Source of the DNA: Acholoe squamosa | Taxonomy: Eukaryota; Annelida; Polychaeta; Phyllodocida; Polynoidae | Assembly: GCA_949317995.1 (NCBI GenBank) | Contig: OX439038.1 | Location: 65,621,576-65,685,575, forward strand | DNA: 64,000 nucleotides | Direction of reading: 5' to 3' | Shown here: piece by piece, positions 22,671 to 33,929 of the stretch | Layout of the letters: every line of letters begins with the position of its first letter | How positions within the stretch are numbered: position 1 is the stretch's first letter | Notes under the pieces: generated by a model | What the model saw: only the letters and a program-made list of their open reading frames with translations | What the model was told of the DNA's origin: nothing | Databases searched by the model: none | Position numbers and translations under genes: made by a program

Positions 22671-22679
22671 ATGAGTACT

Positions 22680-23060
22680 TAAGGTTGATGAACATGATGG
22701 CATATGACATGCAAGTGTGAGATACCCACAAATCGAGCTAAATATGCCAGGTAACACCGCTGGGGTCATGAGGAATGAGATTGGTGTCCTTGAGACTGCT
22801 GATTTGTAAAGAAATGATGATTATAAATAAGAAAATTATTAAAAATAATGGGCTTTCAGAGGTTTTTTTGACTTTTGACATGTATATCTCCAGATATTCT
22901 GGTCCCACTGAAACAAACTGGCACTTTTTGGATAGCCCAGACTCTTGTGCATTGAATGGGACCAGGATTGTATTGATTCTTGGAGTAGGTCCGACTATAT
23001 AGATCTCAGAACCTGAAAAACCTGAAAAATAGCCAATTGTACAATAATGAAAGATCTGAC
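22680..23060. other. No gene seen
   Basis: Open frames here extend through the neighbouring AT microsatellite and are artefacts of it. Confidence 0.4.
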
Positions 23061-23061
<1 letters not shown>

Positions 23062-23121
<60 letters not shown>

Positions 23122-23150
23122 AATATATATATGTATGTATGTATGTATAT
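23062..23150. repeat. (AT)n / (GTAT)n microsatellite
   Basis: An AT run with few interruptions passing into GTAT repeats at the right end. Confidence 0.9.
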
Positions 23151-23859
23151 AGTGTAGTGGTACAACATCCGGCATGTGTGGCAGCATAGTGTGCCATGCA
23201 CCCTGTAGGTGGCAGGGTTTATAACGTAAATTACTGAACTTTTTTTTCTTTGAGGTGTGAAAAGTTTTTTTATTGTCTGATCACAATTTGGCAAAAGTGG
23301 TAGAATTAGGTGATTTAAGGTGATAAGATGTTATTATTATAATTATTTCAGATTTTTGCACATTCCTACTGTTAGATGAGTAAATAGATACAAGGTTAGA
23401 TGACAATACAATTGAGAAAAAATACAATATACATGAACATATACAAACACTCCATACTCAAATTCCCATTACAATAGTCACTGTTGATTTACTACGATAC
23501 CCAGGTTAGCCTAAAGCTAGGAAAATGTTTAAAACCTTTAGCTGAAAGTGACAACATTGCTGAGTGTTTTCATTAAATGTCTATTTCAGCTCATCAAACC
23601 TCAGTTTGTAGTTAAAGCTATAGTCTTTAAACTCACATTACAGCTGTAAATCTAGAGTTAGATAGCGTCACCAGCAACTACATTGCATGGCTGATGAGCA
23701 GTGTGTTGAGTATCCTAAGAAGTATTATATACCTGTTACTAGTACTATGTATGGGATAGCCCCCACAAACAAAGTATCCATCTGGTTTTACTATATTATA
23801 AATATGTAGACGCTGAGTTAAGGTGGTCTACCCAACTTAGAAACATGATGCTTTGTTGG
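23151..23859. other. No gene seen
   Basis: Nothing supported between the microsatellite and the nested foldbacks. Confidence 0.35.
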
Positions 23860-24728
23860 CCTGGATCATGTTTCAATAGATTCTACGACAGGTTCAGCCA
23901 GCTACGACTTGAGATGGGTCAAATCTTACCAGCTGATCTTAGGATTTTGGCTATAGTGACCAACTAACTGGCTACATTACTGGGTGATCGTACTGCCTGC
24001 TGGCTAAATAGCCACCAGAGCAGTGACTCAATAAGAGACCATGGTATGACAGTCCTCTATGTGAATAATTAGTGGGTAGTCTTAGCTGCTGCCCTCTCCA
24101 CTCCTTTCCTCAAATGTACCCAATCGGTGCTCTTTTCTTTGTATCCATATTAGTACTCTCTTTCTATATGGACTAATGATCCAAATGGTCTTGATCCCAG
24201 GCCAGTGTTAAAGAAGGGGTTCTGCTATGGCTATTTACATGCTATTAGCTTACAATGACCAGTGTGCATTATAGTGCATTATAACTGGTTGAGAACCTAC
24301 AGTATCCCTCTTCCCACTTTGATGTGATGTATACTTCAGAGTGCATTTGTAATGGATTCATTATCATATATAAATATGTACAGGTAGGTAATAACCTCTG
24401 TGATGTATTCCTTGCGTTTCAGTGCAGTTGGGAGACATAGGGTGCATTCTAAGCTGCAATATTTGTCTGAGATTGAAAATATATTATTTTAATGATATAT
24501 TATATATAGTAACAGAAGAAATGAGGAGCTTTCCATTCATATGATTTCTCAGTTGAATTATGATAATATGTTGCAATTGTAGTACATGTACATTATATAT
24601 TCATGCACTTCTAGAAAAAAAATAGCAGTATGCAGAATCATGAAAATTGACCTTACTTAAAACTAGGATCCATTTCCATGAGAATTGACAATGTGTGTGA
24701 CACTGTGACCAGGTGGGATCACCTAGAT

Positions 24729-25465
24729 GTAGTTACTGCAGTCCTATGCTCATTTGAACAGAGGAGTGCAAACTACATCATGAGGAAAGTATGACTGGTC
24801 ACTATGTAGCCAATAGTGGCTCCTACGACTGGGTGCTATGACTTCATAGTGGTGTGTATTGAGTCAGTAGTTGAATAAATAGCAGCTGCTATTTTGAGGC
24901 CTGTACTGTAGCTCACTATGTAGTCACTGCTATGGAGCCATTTCTTACACCTCCCACTACGATTTGAGGCTGTCCTGTCGTGGAAGCTATTGAAACACGA
25001 TCCAGGTGTCTATGGCATATAGCTGCCCCTAAATCTAGCTCTACTATTGGTCAGTTCAAAACGTTAGTTTCTGCAGCAAAAACGAGAGCGTGCTTATAGA
25101 TATAATCATTATATCATCTAAGTAACCATCTGATAATGATAATACCCACTCCCTTTAATTGCTCAGTGCTGCTATCATATCTGCTCAGGATCGTGTTTCA
25201 ATAGTTTCCACGACTGGACACCCTCAAATCATAGTGAGAGGTGTAAGAAGTGACTCCATACCAGTGACTACATAGTGAGCTCCAGTAGAGGCCTCAAAAT
25301 AGCAGCTGCTATTTATTCAACTAGTGGCTCAATACACGACACTATGAAGTCATAACACCCAGTCGTAGGGGCCACTATTGGCACTATAGTGACCAGTCAT
25401 ACCTCCTTCATGGTCTAGTATACACTCCTGTGTTCAAATGAGCATAGGGCTGCAGTAACTACCGT
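24729..25465. mobile_element. Inner foldback element
   Basis: The arm 24729-25006 is repeated in inverse at about 25192-25465. It shares the GATCGTGTTTCAATAG and CGACTGG-type words with the outer foldback, so both belong to one family. It also contains the self-complementary AATAGCAGCTGCTATT in each arm. Confidence 0.7.
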
Positions 25466-25474
25466 AATATCTCA

Positions 25475-25575
25475 TATAGGAGCCGGGCCTTGAATAGCAG
25501 CCTCCCTTGAATAGGGGCCGGGCTAGGAGGGCTGTCAAATCAATAGGGGCCGGGCCTTGAATAGGGGCCTTGTGG
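25475..25575 (+). repeat. Short tandem repeat around AATAGGGGCCGGGCCTTG
   Basis: Four imperfect copies of an 18-base unit, irregularly spaced, in a locally GC-rich patch. Confidence 0.7.
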
Positions 25576-26007
25576 GGCCAGTTTTAGGTGGTTTTAGGAA
25601 GACAACCGAGACCCCCCAGCCCAAATGATGTATAATTGTTCTAGATAATTCCCTTTCAAATCACATATGATAGATCTATATCTAATGACCTAATTCTATC
25701 GAAAACGCTGTTATTCTTTCTTAATAGTAGGGCTGAGGTGTCAGCTAGGTGTGATATCCTTTGTAATTTTATTAGAAAGCCATGGTGGGTGAGGGTTGGG
25801 TATTACAGGCATGACAGCTTTGTAAGGCCTAGTGATCTATCTACACCACACCATACTAGTAACTACATAGTTGGCCCATGTGTGGAAGTAATGCTCAATT
25901 CTTAGGTGAAACGCCACACTTTTCTAAATGATATTTTATTCTTTAGGGAAAAAAACTGCCATCCCTGAGCCAAAGGCGCTGGCCACAGGGTTATAGGTAG
26001 TAGTAAA
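25576..26007. other. No gene seen
   Basis: Spacer inside the outer foldback. Nothing supported. Confidence 0.3.
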
Positions 26008-26284
26008 GAGCTCAGATTGGGTACATTTGAGCAAAGGAGTGCAGAGGGCAGCAGCTAAGGCTACCCACTAATTATTCACATGCAGGGTTGTCATACCAGG
26101 ATCCCTTATTGAGTCACTACTGTGGTGGCTATTTAGCCAGCAGGCAGTACGATCAGCCAGTAATGTAGCCAGCTATTTAGTCACCAAGGCCAAATTCCTA
26201 AGATCACCTACTAAGATTTGACCCATCTCTAGTCGTAGCTGGCTGAACCTGTCGTGGAAACTATTGAAACACGATCCTGGCATC

Positions 26285-27045
26285 GCAATGCATAAATGTA
26301 CAATGCAGACTATGTTAAAAATAGATTATGTGTCTGCAGATATATATTATTTTCTGTCCTTCAGTCACAACCTCCTTCTCCTGATAGCAACGTCATGAAT
26401 GATAAATAAGGAACTCCTCAACCCACATGTGACTCTTCACAACAGCTCAGGTACTGGTTAACTTGGCAGCTATGATTGAACCACCACTAGGACTTAGGCC
26501 AAGTCTCACAAAAGCCTTATGACAGGGAAATACAAAAGTCATGTATTTCTAAAGATGTAGACCGTCTATTCTAGTCTATGATTAACGCCATGTATGTGAA
26601 GGGAATGCACTTAGCAGTGCACAGGCTAAGTAAATGGCATGAGAGGAAGATAAGAGGTAGGTGACTCTTAACAGGGTCCATACTACTCCACTGCTCACCC
26701 ATTGTCCACCTCTTATACATTGTTCACCTCTCACCCAGTGTCTCCTGAAATATTAACCGTCAGTAAGCCTGTCTCCTTATGAGGCATCTTGGGGGGGGGG
26801 GGGCTTGTATTGCCATTGAGGGATAGTCATCCATGATCATATAAATGCAGCGTAGTGTACCTTAAGGTCCCAGGTAAATCTCAGTGACTGTAGCAGAGAT
26901 AACAATTTTGATAATTAGTCAGCTTAAGCATAAAGACTTACCCATGGACTATCTCAAATAGACTAAGGGTTTAAGGGCTCTAGATAGGTTTGTTTAGAGG
27001 AAAACATTTGTGTGTATAATGTGACACGGTATTGATGGATATAAT
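26285..27045. other. No gene seen; one G run
   Basis: A run of about 13 G lies at 26791-26803. Nothing else supported. Confidence 0.4.
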
Positions 27046-27049
27046 TATA

Positions 27050-27632
27050 TGTATCATACATCAATTTGACAATATTTATTGCCTCTATCAAATTTTATGA
27101 GGATTTGGTTGCCATGGAGAGAAAATGGAACACAAACATTCTATTTTAGTTCCTTTTAATTTGAACAGCACTACATTATGGACATAAACAAAATTTCTGA
27201 ATCTGATGATTAGGAATGGAAATTATAGTAAATATCTGGAGACCTTTTTTTCACTTGTAGATATTCCAATTACTAAGGTCTACAGAGCTGTTCAAAGTTG
27301 TATAGTTCTTAAAAAGTTGTATTTTCTTTATGGAAAATGGGCGAAAATGGGGGAAAATAAGCATTTTTTATAAACTATTCAACTTTGAAGAGCTCTTGAG
27401 ACCTTAATAATTGGAATATCCACAAAAGAAAAAAAGGTTCTCCACATATTGACTTCAAGTTACAATTTTAATCATTAGATCTGGGGAGCATATCTTATTT
27501 ATATCCCATAATGCTGTTCAAAGTAAAGGAGCCAAAAAAGAATGTTCCATTTTCTCTCCATGGCAACCGAATCTTCATAAAATGCAGCAAATTTGATAGA
27601 GGTAATAAATATGGTCAAAGTGATGTATGAGT
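27050..27632. mobile_element. Foldback / MITE-like element
   Basis: Two arms of about 270 bases (27050-27325 and 27365-27632) are inverted copies. Matching blocks include the TTGCCATGGAGAGAAAATGG line and its complement CCATTTTCTCTCCATGGCAA. The centre is GAAAATGGGCGAAAATGGGG near 27338-27358. It has no coding capacity. Confidence 0.75.
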
Positions 27633-29880
27633 TTTTTTTTGGGCCCTTTTCTGCTAGGGTCAGTCAGGTAACGGGACACAACCTTTTTTGTGGCCTAATT
27701 GCATCTTGTCTAAACCAGGAGAGATATCACACATCTTGACACTTAATGTATCTGAGGGTGAATTGAGGATCCCACCCACCTAATATGTAACACTGATACA
27801 CAGTTGATACAGTTATCCATTGATGGCACCACAGACCCAAACCTGTATATCACATGCAAATTATCACTCCTGCACCGCTAACACGTCCATCCTGGTGCTC
27901 CAATGGTATACATCACCAGAGGTGGCTGCGGCTCCAGCAGCCTACCTTCAGACCAGCCCTGCCATCCCTTAAACCCACTGTGGGACAAGCCCTGCCATCC
28001 CTTGTGCAGGGCCTCTTTGTTTTTGGAGGCGCCCAAAGGTTCCTGCTTCCCTACCTGACATATGGCTGATGAACGTGACTGAGGAGCCCCTTGCCCCCAC
28101 CTTCTACACACACAGAGTCTGCCTTAATGTACTGCTTAGCTCCTTAATGCACTATGCCCTTTACCTCTCTTGGAACACGAATGCTGCCCTGGTGAGTGGT
28201 TGGCTATATCTGCCTCCATGCATCATGCAGACCCTATGAGGATGCAATAATACAATCCTGGTGAATTACTCACCTGATCTGCATTGGTGCATCAATACAG
28301 CACATATGTGGCATTAAGGCATGATGCTCTCCTGTAAGTGTTAAAGAGGGCAGCCGACCATCTGCAGCAGGATGTGCATTTAGCCGTCAGTCATAGCTGT
28401 CACAGTAAGGCATATATGTACCCTGGGTCCACACTTTGATGTCATCTACATCACGACTCTAACATTATGGTGTAGAATATCTCAGAAGCTGTAGCTAAAC
28501 AAATGACTGCTATTGCACATTTTGGATATCACGCTAGCTCCTTTAAGCACCCAAGCACTGATTTTATCTTCAAGCATGTAGTCTATGTCTACAAATGCTG
28601 TCTGTGCTGATAATTGTGAGTCTGTGGTTTAGGACATTGAACTCAAATAATTACCACTCCTCACCTGTTACTTATTCAAACCCATCATCAAACATCATTT
28701 CTATTACTGTTCATTTTCCTGTAGCACTTATCAGTTCTATCCAAATAATTGCAAGTCAAAAGACTGTATCGCGTATAATATACTTGATCAATATTGGCAT
28801 ATATAATGACAACAAAAACACAGTAATTGTATGTAAATGTCTTTTCATATGCCAATAGTGGGGCCAAACCTCCCACTCTCCTGCAGAGACTATCACAGTT
28901 TGCCACTAAGGAATAGCCATGTGACTCTGGAGCATTGTCCAAATCTTTGAGAGGGAATACTTGACTCTTCATCCAACCACTTCGATGTCATTTCCGACTA
29001 TGGTAAGAATGTCATTGTGCCCTGACCTTAATTTCGATGAATACCTTTCATGAAATCCTGGAAACATTCAGTACATGTATGTATGTATTTGAATACACGC
29101 AGATGGGGCCCTATCTCATAATAATTATGCCTGTCAATTGCTCCAATCTCAGCAATGCACACACGCTATTATTACCTACATTGATATATTACTACTGCCA
29201 TAGGAGACAGCATTTTGCTGAGAAAATTATGAATGTTACAACAGAAAATATGTGACAGGCTGCAAGTAAATCAGAGCAATGTGCTGTGTCACCGAAGGGT
29301 TTGGGGCTACCCTTATGTGCACCAATAAGCTGCCGGAAACGGGTTCGGGTACAACCAATTGCTTTCAGTCACGACACAGGCAAATCCAATTGCGACATCA
29401 TAAAATACAGCAACCCACTTTTCAATGGTCATTCATCTTGCCCACGCATGGCCATATATTGCAATAAATCATATTCAGAAGGTTGGTATGTTGTTCAAAA
29501 TCACATTTTATTTTGCCTAGTACTCAGAGATATTTCTCAAAGACATTTTGATTGATATTTGATTTAAGAATTCTGTTATCTTTTCTCTCTTTTCATTGGT
29601 CATTGTGAAAAACTTACTATGATGTATATGATTGTTTTGACCAATAAAACTTTTCAAACTCAAACTCAGAGAAGTTCCCTTCCAACTTTTATTCGCAATG
29701 GGAACATTCAGCATTGATGTGTTCATTAGAAAAACCTTAAGCTTGTGTAGCACAATAACTAAAATATGCTGCTATAGAAACTAGGAGAATAATACCATAT
29801 TAAGAATAGCCTACAAAGGTTCGTAAAACATAAGTGTTTTTAAGAAAGAAACTCCTACTCTCACCTTCCAAAAAGCCAAC
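27633..29880. other. No gene seen
   Basis: A short tandem duplication around CCCTGCCATCCCTTAAACCC and CCCTGCCATCCCTTGTGCAG lies near 27956-28012. Nothing else supported. Confidence 0.35.
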
Positions 29881-29955
29881 TGTAGTATGCCCAGCAGCAT
29901 GAGTACTGTTCTCTAGTGCAAGTTGAGAGGTCCCGGGTTCGAAATCCGGTGTTTC
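29881..29955 (+). repeat. Weak tRNA-like segment
   Basis: There is a clear B-box match (GGGTTCGAAATCC, 29936-29948) but the A-box region is poor. Possibly a decayed SINE head. Confidence 0.3.
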
Positions 29956-31416
29956 CAAGTATGTTTGCACCTACCTCTACATGTGTTATGATAATTATAG
30001 ATTCTTTCAAATTATATTCATTGACACTAGTTTCATAGTAAAGACAATAGAACTAGAGTGGGTATAAGATGAATGGAAACTACAACAATTTGCAATTGGA
30101 AATGACAGGTACAAAGGTTATCTTTCTACAGTCATTTTGCAAGGCTTTCATTTATGCTTAGAGTACATTGCATGATTGAATGATATATTTATGATCTAAA
30201 TACTGGACACTTCATTGATATCTACTATCTTCCATAAGAACTTGACAGTCATTTACAGATCCAACACAACAGGAACCTGTGTGTTTCTACTTTTTTCTCT
30301 CTGGAGAATTTGAATTGATGAATATTGAGCTCTTATATTCTAAAGGGTATTGGTCTTTTATTTTGAAGTAAAATATCATGTGTTTATGTGTCAAATGTGC
30401 ATTGCTGATTTCTGTTAGTGCAAGTTAGTGTTTGGTCATTTTATTAGTCCACACTAGTCCCATCTTATCCTTGCCTGTTGAAGGGAAAATATTGAATTTC
30501 ACAAACGAAAAGTTAATCCAGTTAATACTGGGTGATTAGAGTTTACACAGGGGGCTTCTGCATGTCTCTGAATTCTGTCTGTGTGCCTCCACCTGCAAAC
30601 TGTGAGTGTATTCCAGTACCAGTACATCACCTTGGTATTGGCTGTGCTTCAAGTTACTAAAATCAATGTAAGTTGTTAAAGTTAGGCATTCCTATCATTA
30701 AGCATTTACCTGTAAACACAATGTTCAATATAACACAATTATTCAGGACAGCCACATAATGAAGGTATTGAGAAACAAAACATAATATGTATACATGTTA
30801 TGTATGTGGAGTTGGACACTCCGCTGACAATATAATCATTGGATATGGATTTAACTTGTAAATAATGAGCTATACAAGACTTTGGAAAAAATACAATATT
30901 CCGTCTTAGATTGCATAGTTCATCTTAGTGTAAAATGTATCAGGCTGCTTAGATAAAATGCAATTCTAGCTCCCAGCTATCATCACGGTTTAGTAAGTAC
31001 CACAACCAATCAGAAAAATAAAGCAAGTGTCAGATGTAATTGTTTTAAAGACAATCAATGATTATTGGGAGATATTCCCAGTGGAATCTGGTGGAATTAG
31101 AATCAAAGGTGTGCAGCCAATCAGTGGTTAGGTTTGGGAACATAAAACTAATGAGTAAGCAAAGAATTGGAGGTTAGGGAGGAGACTATGCGATGGCTTC
31201 AGTTCATCTGAACCTTAAGTCTTTTGTAAGTCGAGCTCCACCGTGCAGCCGGAAAATTCTGACAGGCCTGAGTGTCACTGTGGAGGTTACTCAGCATTAT
31301 GCATTTTTTCCAAATTGAATCTCTTTAGTTCAAATGCCATGTACAATTTCAATTGGTGTTAATCATCATACATTATACAGTTAATTGTGATAAATGTTTT
31401 TATATTAACTTATCAC
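29956..31416. other. No firm gene
   Basis: An ATG at 31193 opens 11 codons (MASVHLNLKSF) directly followed by a GTAAGT donor at 31226. It would make a tidy first coding exon, but no partner exon was found. The stretch 30480-30620 resembles 43325-43450. Nothing else supported. Confidence 0.3.
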
Positions 31417-32105
31417 TGACAAATAGTCCATAGATACTGACATATTTTTACAAATACCAGTCAAGGCAGGATGCACAATTGAATCAATGGTTATTTCTCT
31501 GTTATATATTGACTAATTGCTTACAGATTGTGAGTAAATACTGTCATGTATTGATAATTGCTAATAAGGAGTGACTAATACTGACGTACATATTGACTAA
31601 TTGCTGAAAAATTGTGAGTAAATAATTGCTGATATACAGTGACTAAGTACTGACATATCTACTGAATAATTGCTGACAATAAGTGAGTTATTACTAGCAT
31701 ATTTTGACTAATTGCTGACAAATTGTGAGTAAATATTGATATATATTGACTAATTGCTAACAAAAAGTGAGCAATTACTAACATATATATATATATATAT
31801 ATATAGATTGACTAAATGCTGATGAAATGTAAGTAACTACTACCATGTATTGACTAATTGCTGACAAATAGTGAATAATTACTAACATATATTAACAAAC
31901 TGCTGACAAATAGTCCATAGATACTGACATATTTTGACAAATACCAGTCAAGGCAGGATGCACAATTGAATCTATGGCTATTTCTCTGTTATATATAGAC
32001 TAATTGCTGACATATTGTGAGTAAATACTGACATGTATCAATAATTGCTGATATAGAGTGACTAAGTACTGAAGTATATTGACTAATTGCTAACAAATTG
32101 TGGGT
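31417..32105 (+). repeat. Degenerate tandem repeat plus a ~487-bp duplication
   Basis: Units like TATTGACTAATTGCTGACAA and TTGTGAGTAAATACTGACAT recur with a period of roughly 40-50 bases. A longer block at 31417-31520 (AGTCCATAGATACTGACATA to GTTATATATTGACTAATTGC) is repeated at about 31904-32005. An (AT)n run lies at 31783-31804. Confidence 0.75.
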
Positions 32106-32765
32106 AAATTCGTATAACTCACTCGAGGGAAATGTGACCGGCTCTCGATGTCAATACAAACATTCAATACACAAAATTCGTCATTCCTATAGTTATTTTA
32201 ATATGTTTAGGCACAGGGAAGCGATGAAATCAAACAAAAACTCACTGTTTAATTGAACTTTCAGTACGGTGGATGCCATGACAGCTTGCTTAACTGTGGA
32301 CTTCGGTTTGTCAATGCACCGCAGAAAATATAGTTCTGATCCAAAAATCAATCATCTTACGATTAGCTGAGACTTTCATAAATTTTCAACTCAAAATAAT
32401 TTTTATTTGCACTAAAATAGAATTTATGAGGGTAGTTTAGCACTTACAGGAAAGATTTTTAGTTTAAATCTACCGCACATCATTTCTCTCTTTGTTCCTA
32501 TGAACAAGGACTAAGAATCTGGTGGAGAGCACAGGTTGAACCTTGACCCCAGCATGACCTAGTTACTCCCATGGCACAGAAACGCCATATTATGCCATGT
32601 GGGCGTGGCAACTACCCTAGATCAGTGATACAAGATTATTGCAACAGTTGACAGTCAAGTGAATACCAATATTCATTATGCTAGGAGGCCAGATTACTCA
32701 AATAATGTCCAGATCTTGCCTATTTAATCCAGGATACTGGCATAAGTCGGCCAAAAAAAAATTTA
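32106..32765. other. No gene seen
   Basis: Downstream flank of the Crypton-type gene. Nothing supported. Confidence 0.3.
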
Positions 32766-33464
32766 CTAGCTATTATTAACCTGCGTATTTGTACTAGCCG
32801 AACTTGCAACATCACCATAATGGATGTGAATATTGACCGAACCTTGGATGGTGGCCCCAGCAAACATGCTGGCCACATCAAGTGGGAATCCTCTGTGGGC
32901 GGCCTGGAGGCCAACTTGGCCTCCGATGTGTGGCTGGTGCAGGATGATTGGTGCTGGTGCTGGAATCGCATCCACCATGAAGACTGGAGTCTGTACGACA
33001 GGAGCTGGAGGCTGTATGATAGGACCCGGAGGCTGTATGATAGGACCGGGAGGCTGTACGATAGGAGCTTGAGGCTGTATGATAGGACCCAGAGGCTGTA
33101 CGATAGGAGCTGGAGGCTGTATGATAGGAGCCGGAGCCTGTACGATAGGAGCTGGAGGCTGTATGACAGGAGCCAGAGGCTGTACGACAGGAGCTGGAGG
33201 CTCAAACGCTTGCTCTGGCTCTTGCTCTAGCTCCGGCTCAGACTCAAGGTCTGCGGCAGAACCAGCAGCGGCAGAAGGGCGTTTCTTCAACAGCGATCGA
33301 CCTTTCCCAAAGGAATTAGGGGCAGATCTCTTTCCTCTGACCAATATGGAACACATGTCCATCTGCTGCTCAACACTGGCTGTACCGTAGTTGTTGATGG
33401 AGTTCTCGTTTTTGTGGCCGGTGATCTCTTTTTGTTGAGGTACTTCCACATCCGCACCCCGCAT
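32766..33464 (-). pseudogene. Crypton-type C-terminus with Pro-rich repeat
   Basis: This frame opens with the recombinase end EITGHKNENSINNYGTASVE, holding His and Tyr of the active site. An acidic stretch is followed by about eleven 7-residue PPAPIVQ/PPGPIIQ repeats. It ends at TAA 32766 after VNIHIHYG. It is one base-phase away from the preceding frame of exon 3, so the copy is broken or has an unrecognised junction. Confidence 0.65.
32990..33204 (-). repeat. Coding 21-bp minisatellite
   Basis: Tandem 21-base units (GGAGCTGGAGGCTGTATGAT and variants on the plus strand) code the PPAPIVQ heptads. The copies differ at a few positions, often keeping the frame. Confidence 0.85.
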
Positions 33465-33773
33465 CGTTCCTCATCTTCAAGAGGCCACAACTTGGGCTGA
33501 AAGTGGCTCGGAGCCCCTTTACCCTTGCGAGTTTTGGTGACCCTTTCATTCCACAGCAGGTGTTCTGTCGGAAGCCCCTCATCGATGAGCTTCAGATCAT
33601 TCCATTTTGTATCCCACTGCTCAACCCGACCTCGCCAACCAAATGCATTATTCGGTCTGTTCCCAAGGCCCATTTCCTTGAGTTCGGTCCTCCTCGTCTC
33701 GAGTACCTTCTTAAAGAGGCTGAAGTGAGGGTCTGTGATAAGGCACACCGGATAGTCGTTTTCTCGGCAATAT
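33420..33773 (-). pseudogene. Crypton-type exon 3, upstream frame
   Basis: Starts after acceptor TTTTTCAG at 33774 and completes an Arg codon split with exon 2. Codes RYCRENDYPVCLITDPHFSL, the GLGNRPNNA segment typical of the linker to the catalytic domain, and KLWPLEDEERCGVRMWKYLN before losing family resemblance. Confidence 0.65.
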
Positions 33774-33929
33774 CTGAAAAATATGAGTGAATGTGCCATT
33801 AATATGAGTGATCAGGCCTCCAAGGCAGATATTCATATGACAAATGGATCTAGTGTGATATTCATTGGATGGTACGCCTGAGCGAAGACAGCGATGGACA
33901 TACAACAGTGAGTACTGGCCAAATATTCT

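Larger units (their letters stand above)
23860..26280. mobile_element. Outer foldback element (nested inverted repeat)
   Basis: The arm 23860-24132 is repeated in inverse at 26008-26280. Both outer ends carry CCTGGATCRTGTTTCAATAG. Shared blocks include the words for CCAGCAGGCAGTACGATCA and ACTAATTATTCACAT. The arms have diverged by point changes and small indels. A second related foldback lies inside it. Confidence 0.7.

Noticed and set aside
22738..23294. Minus-strand frames of 99-149 codons with Tyr/Ile runs
   Set aside because: They are the translation of the AT microsatellite.
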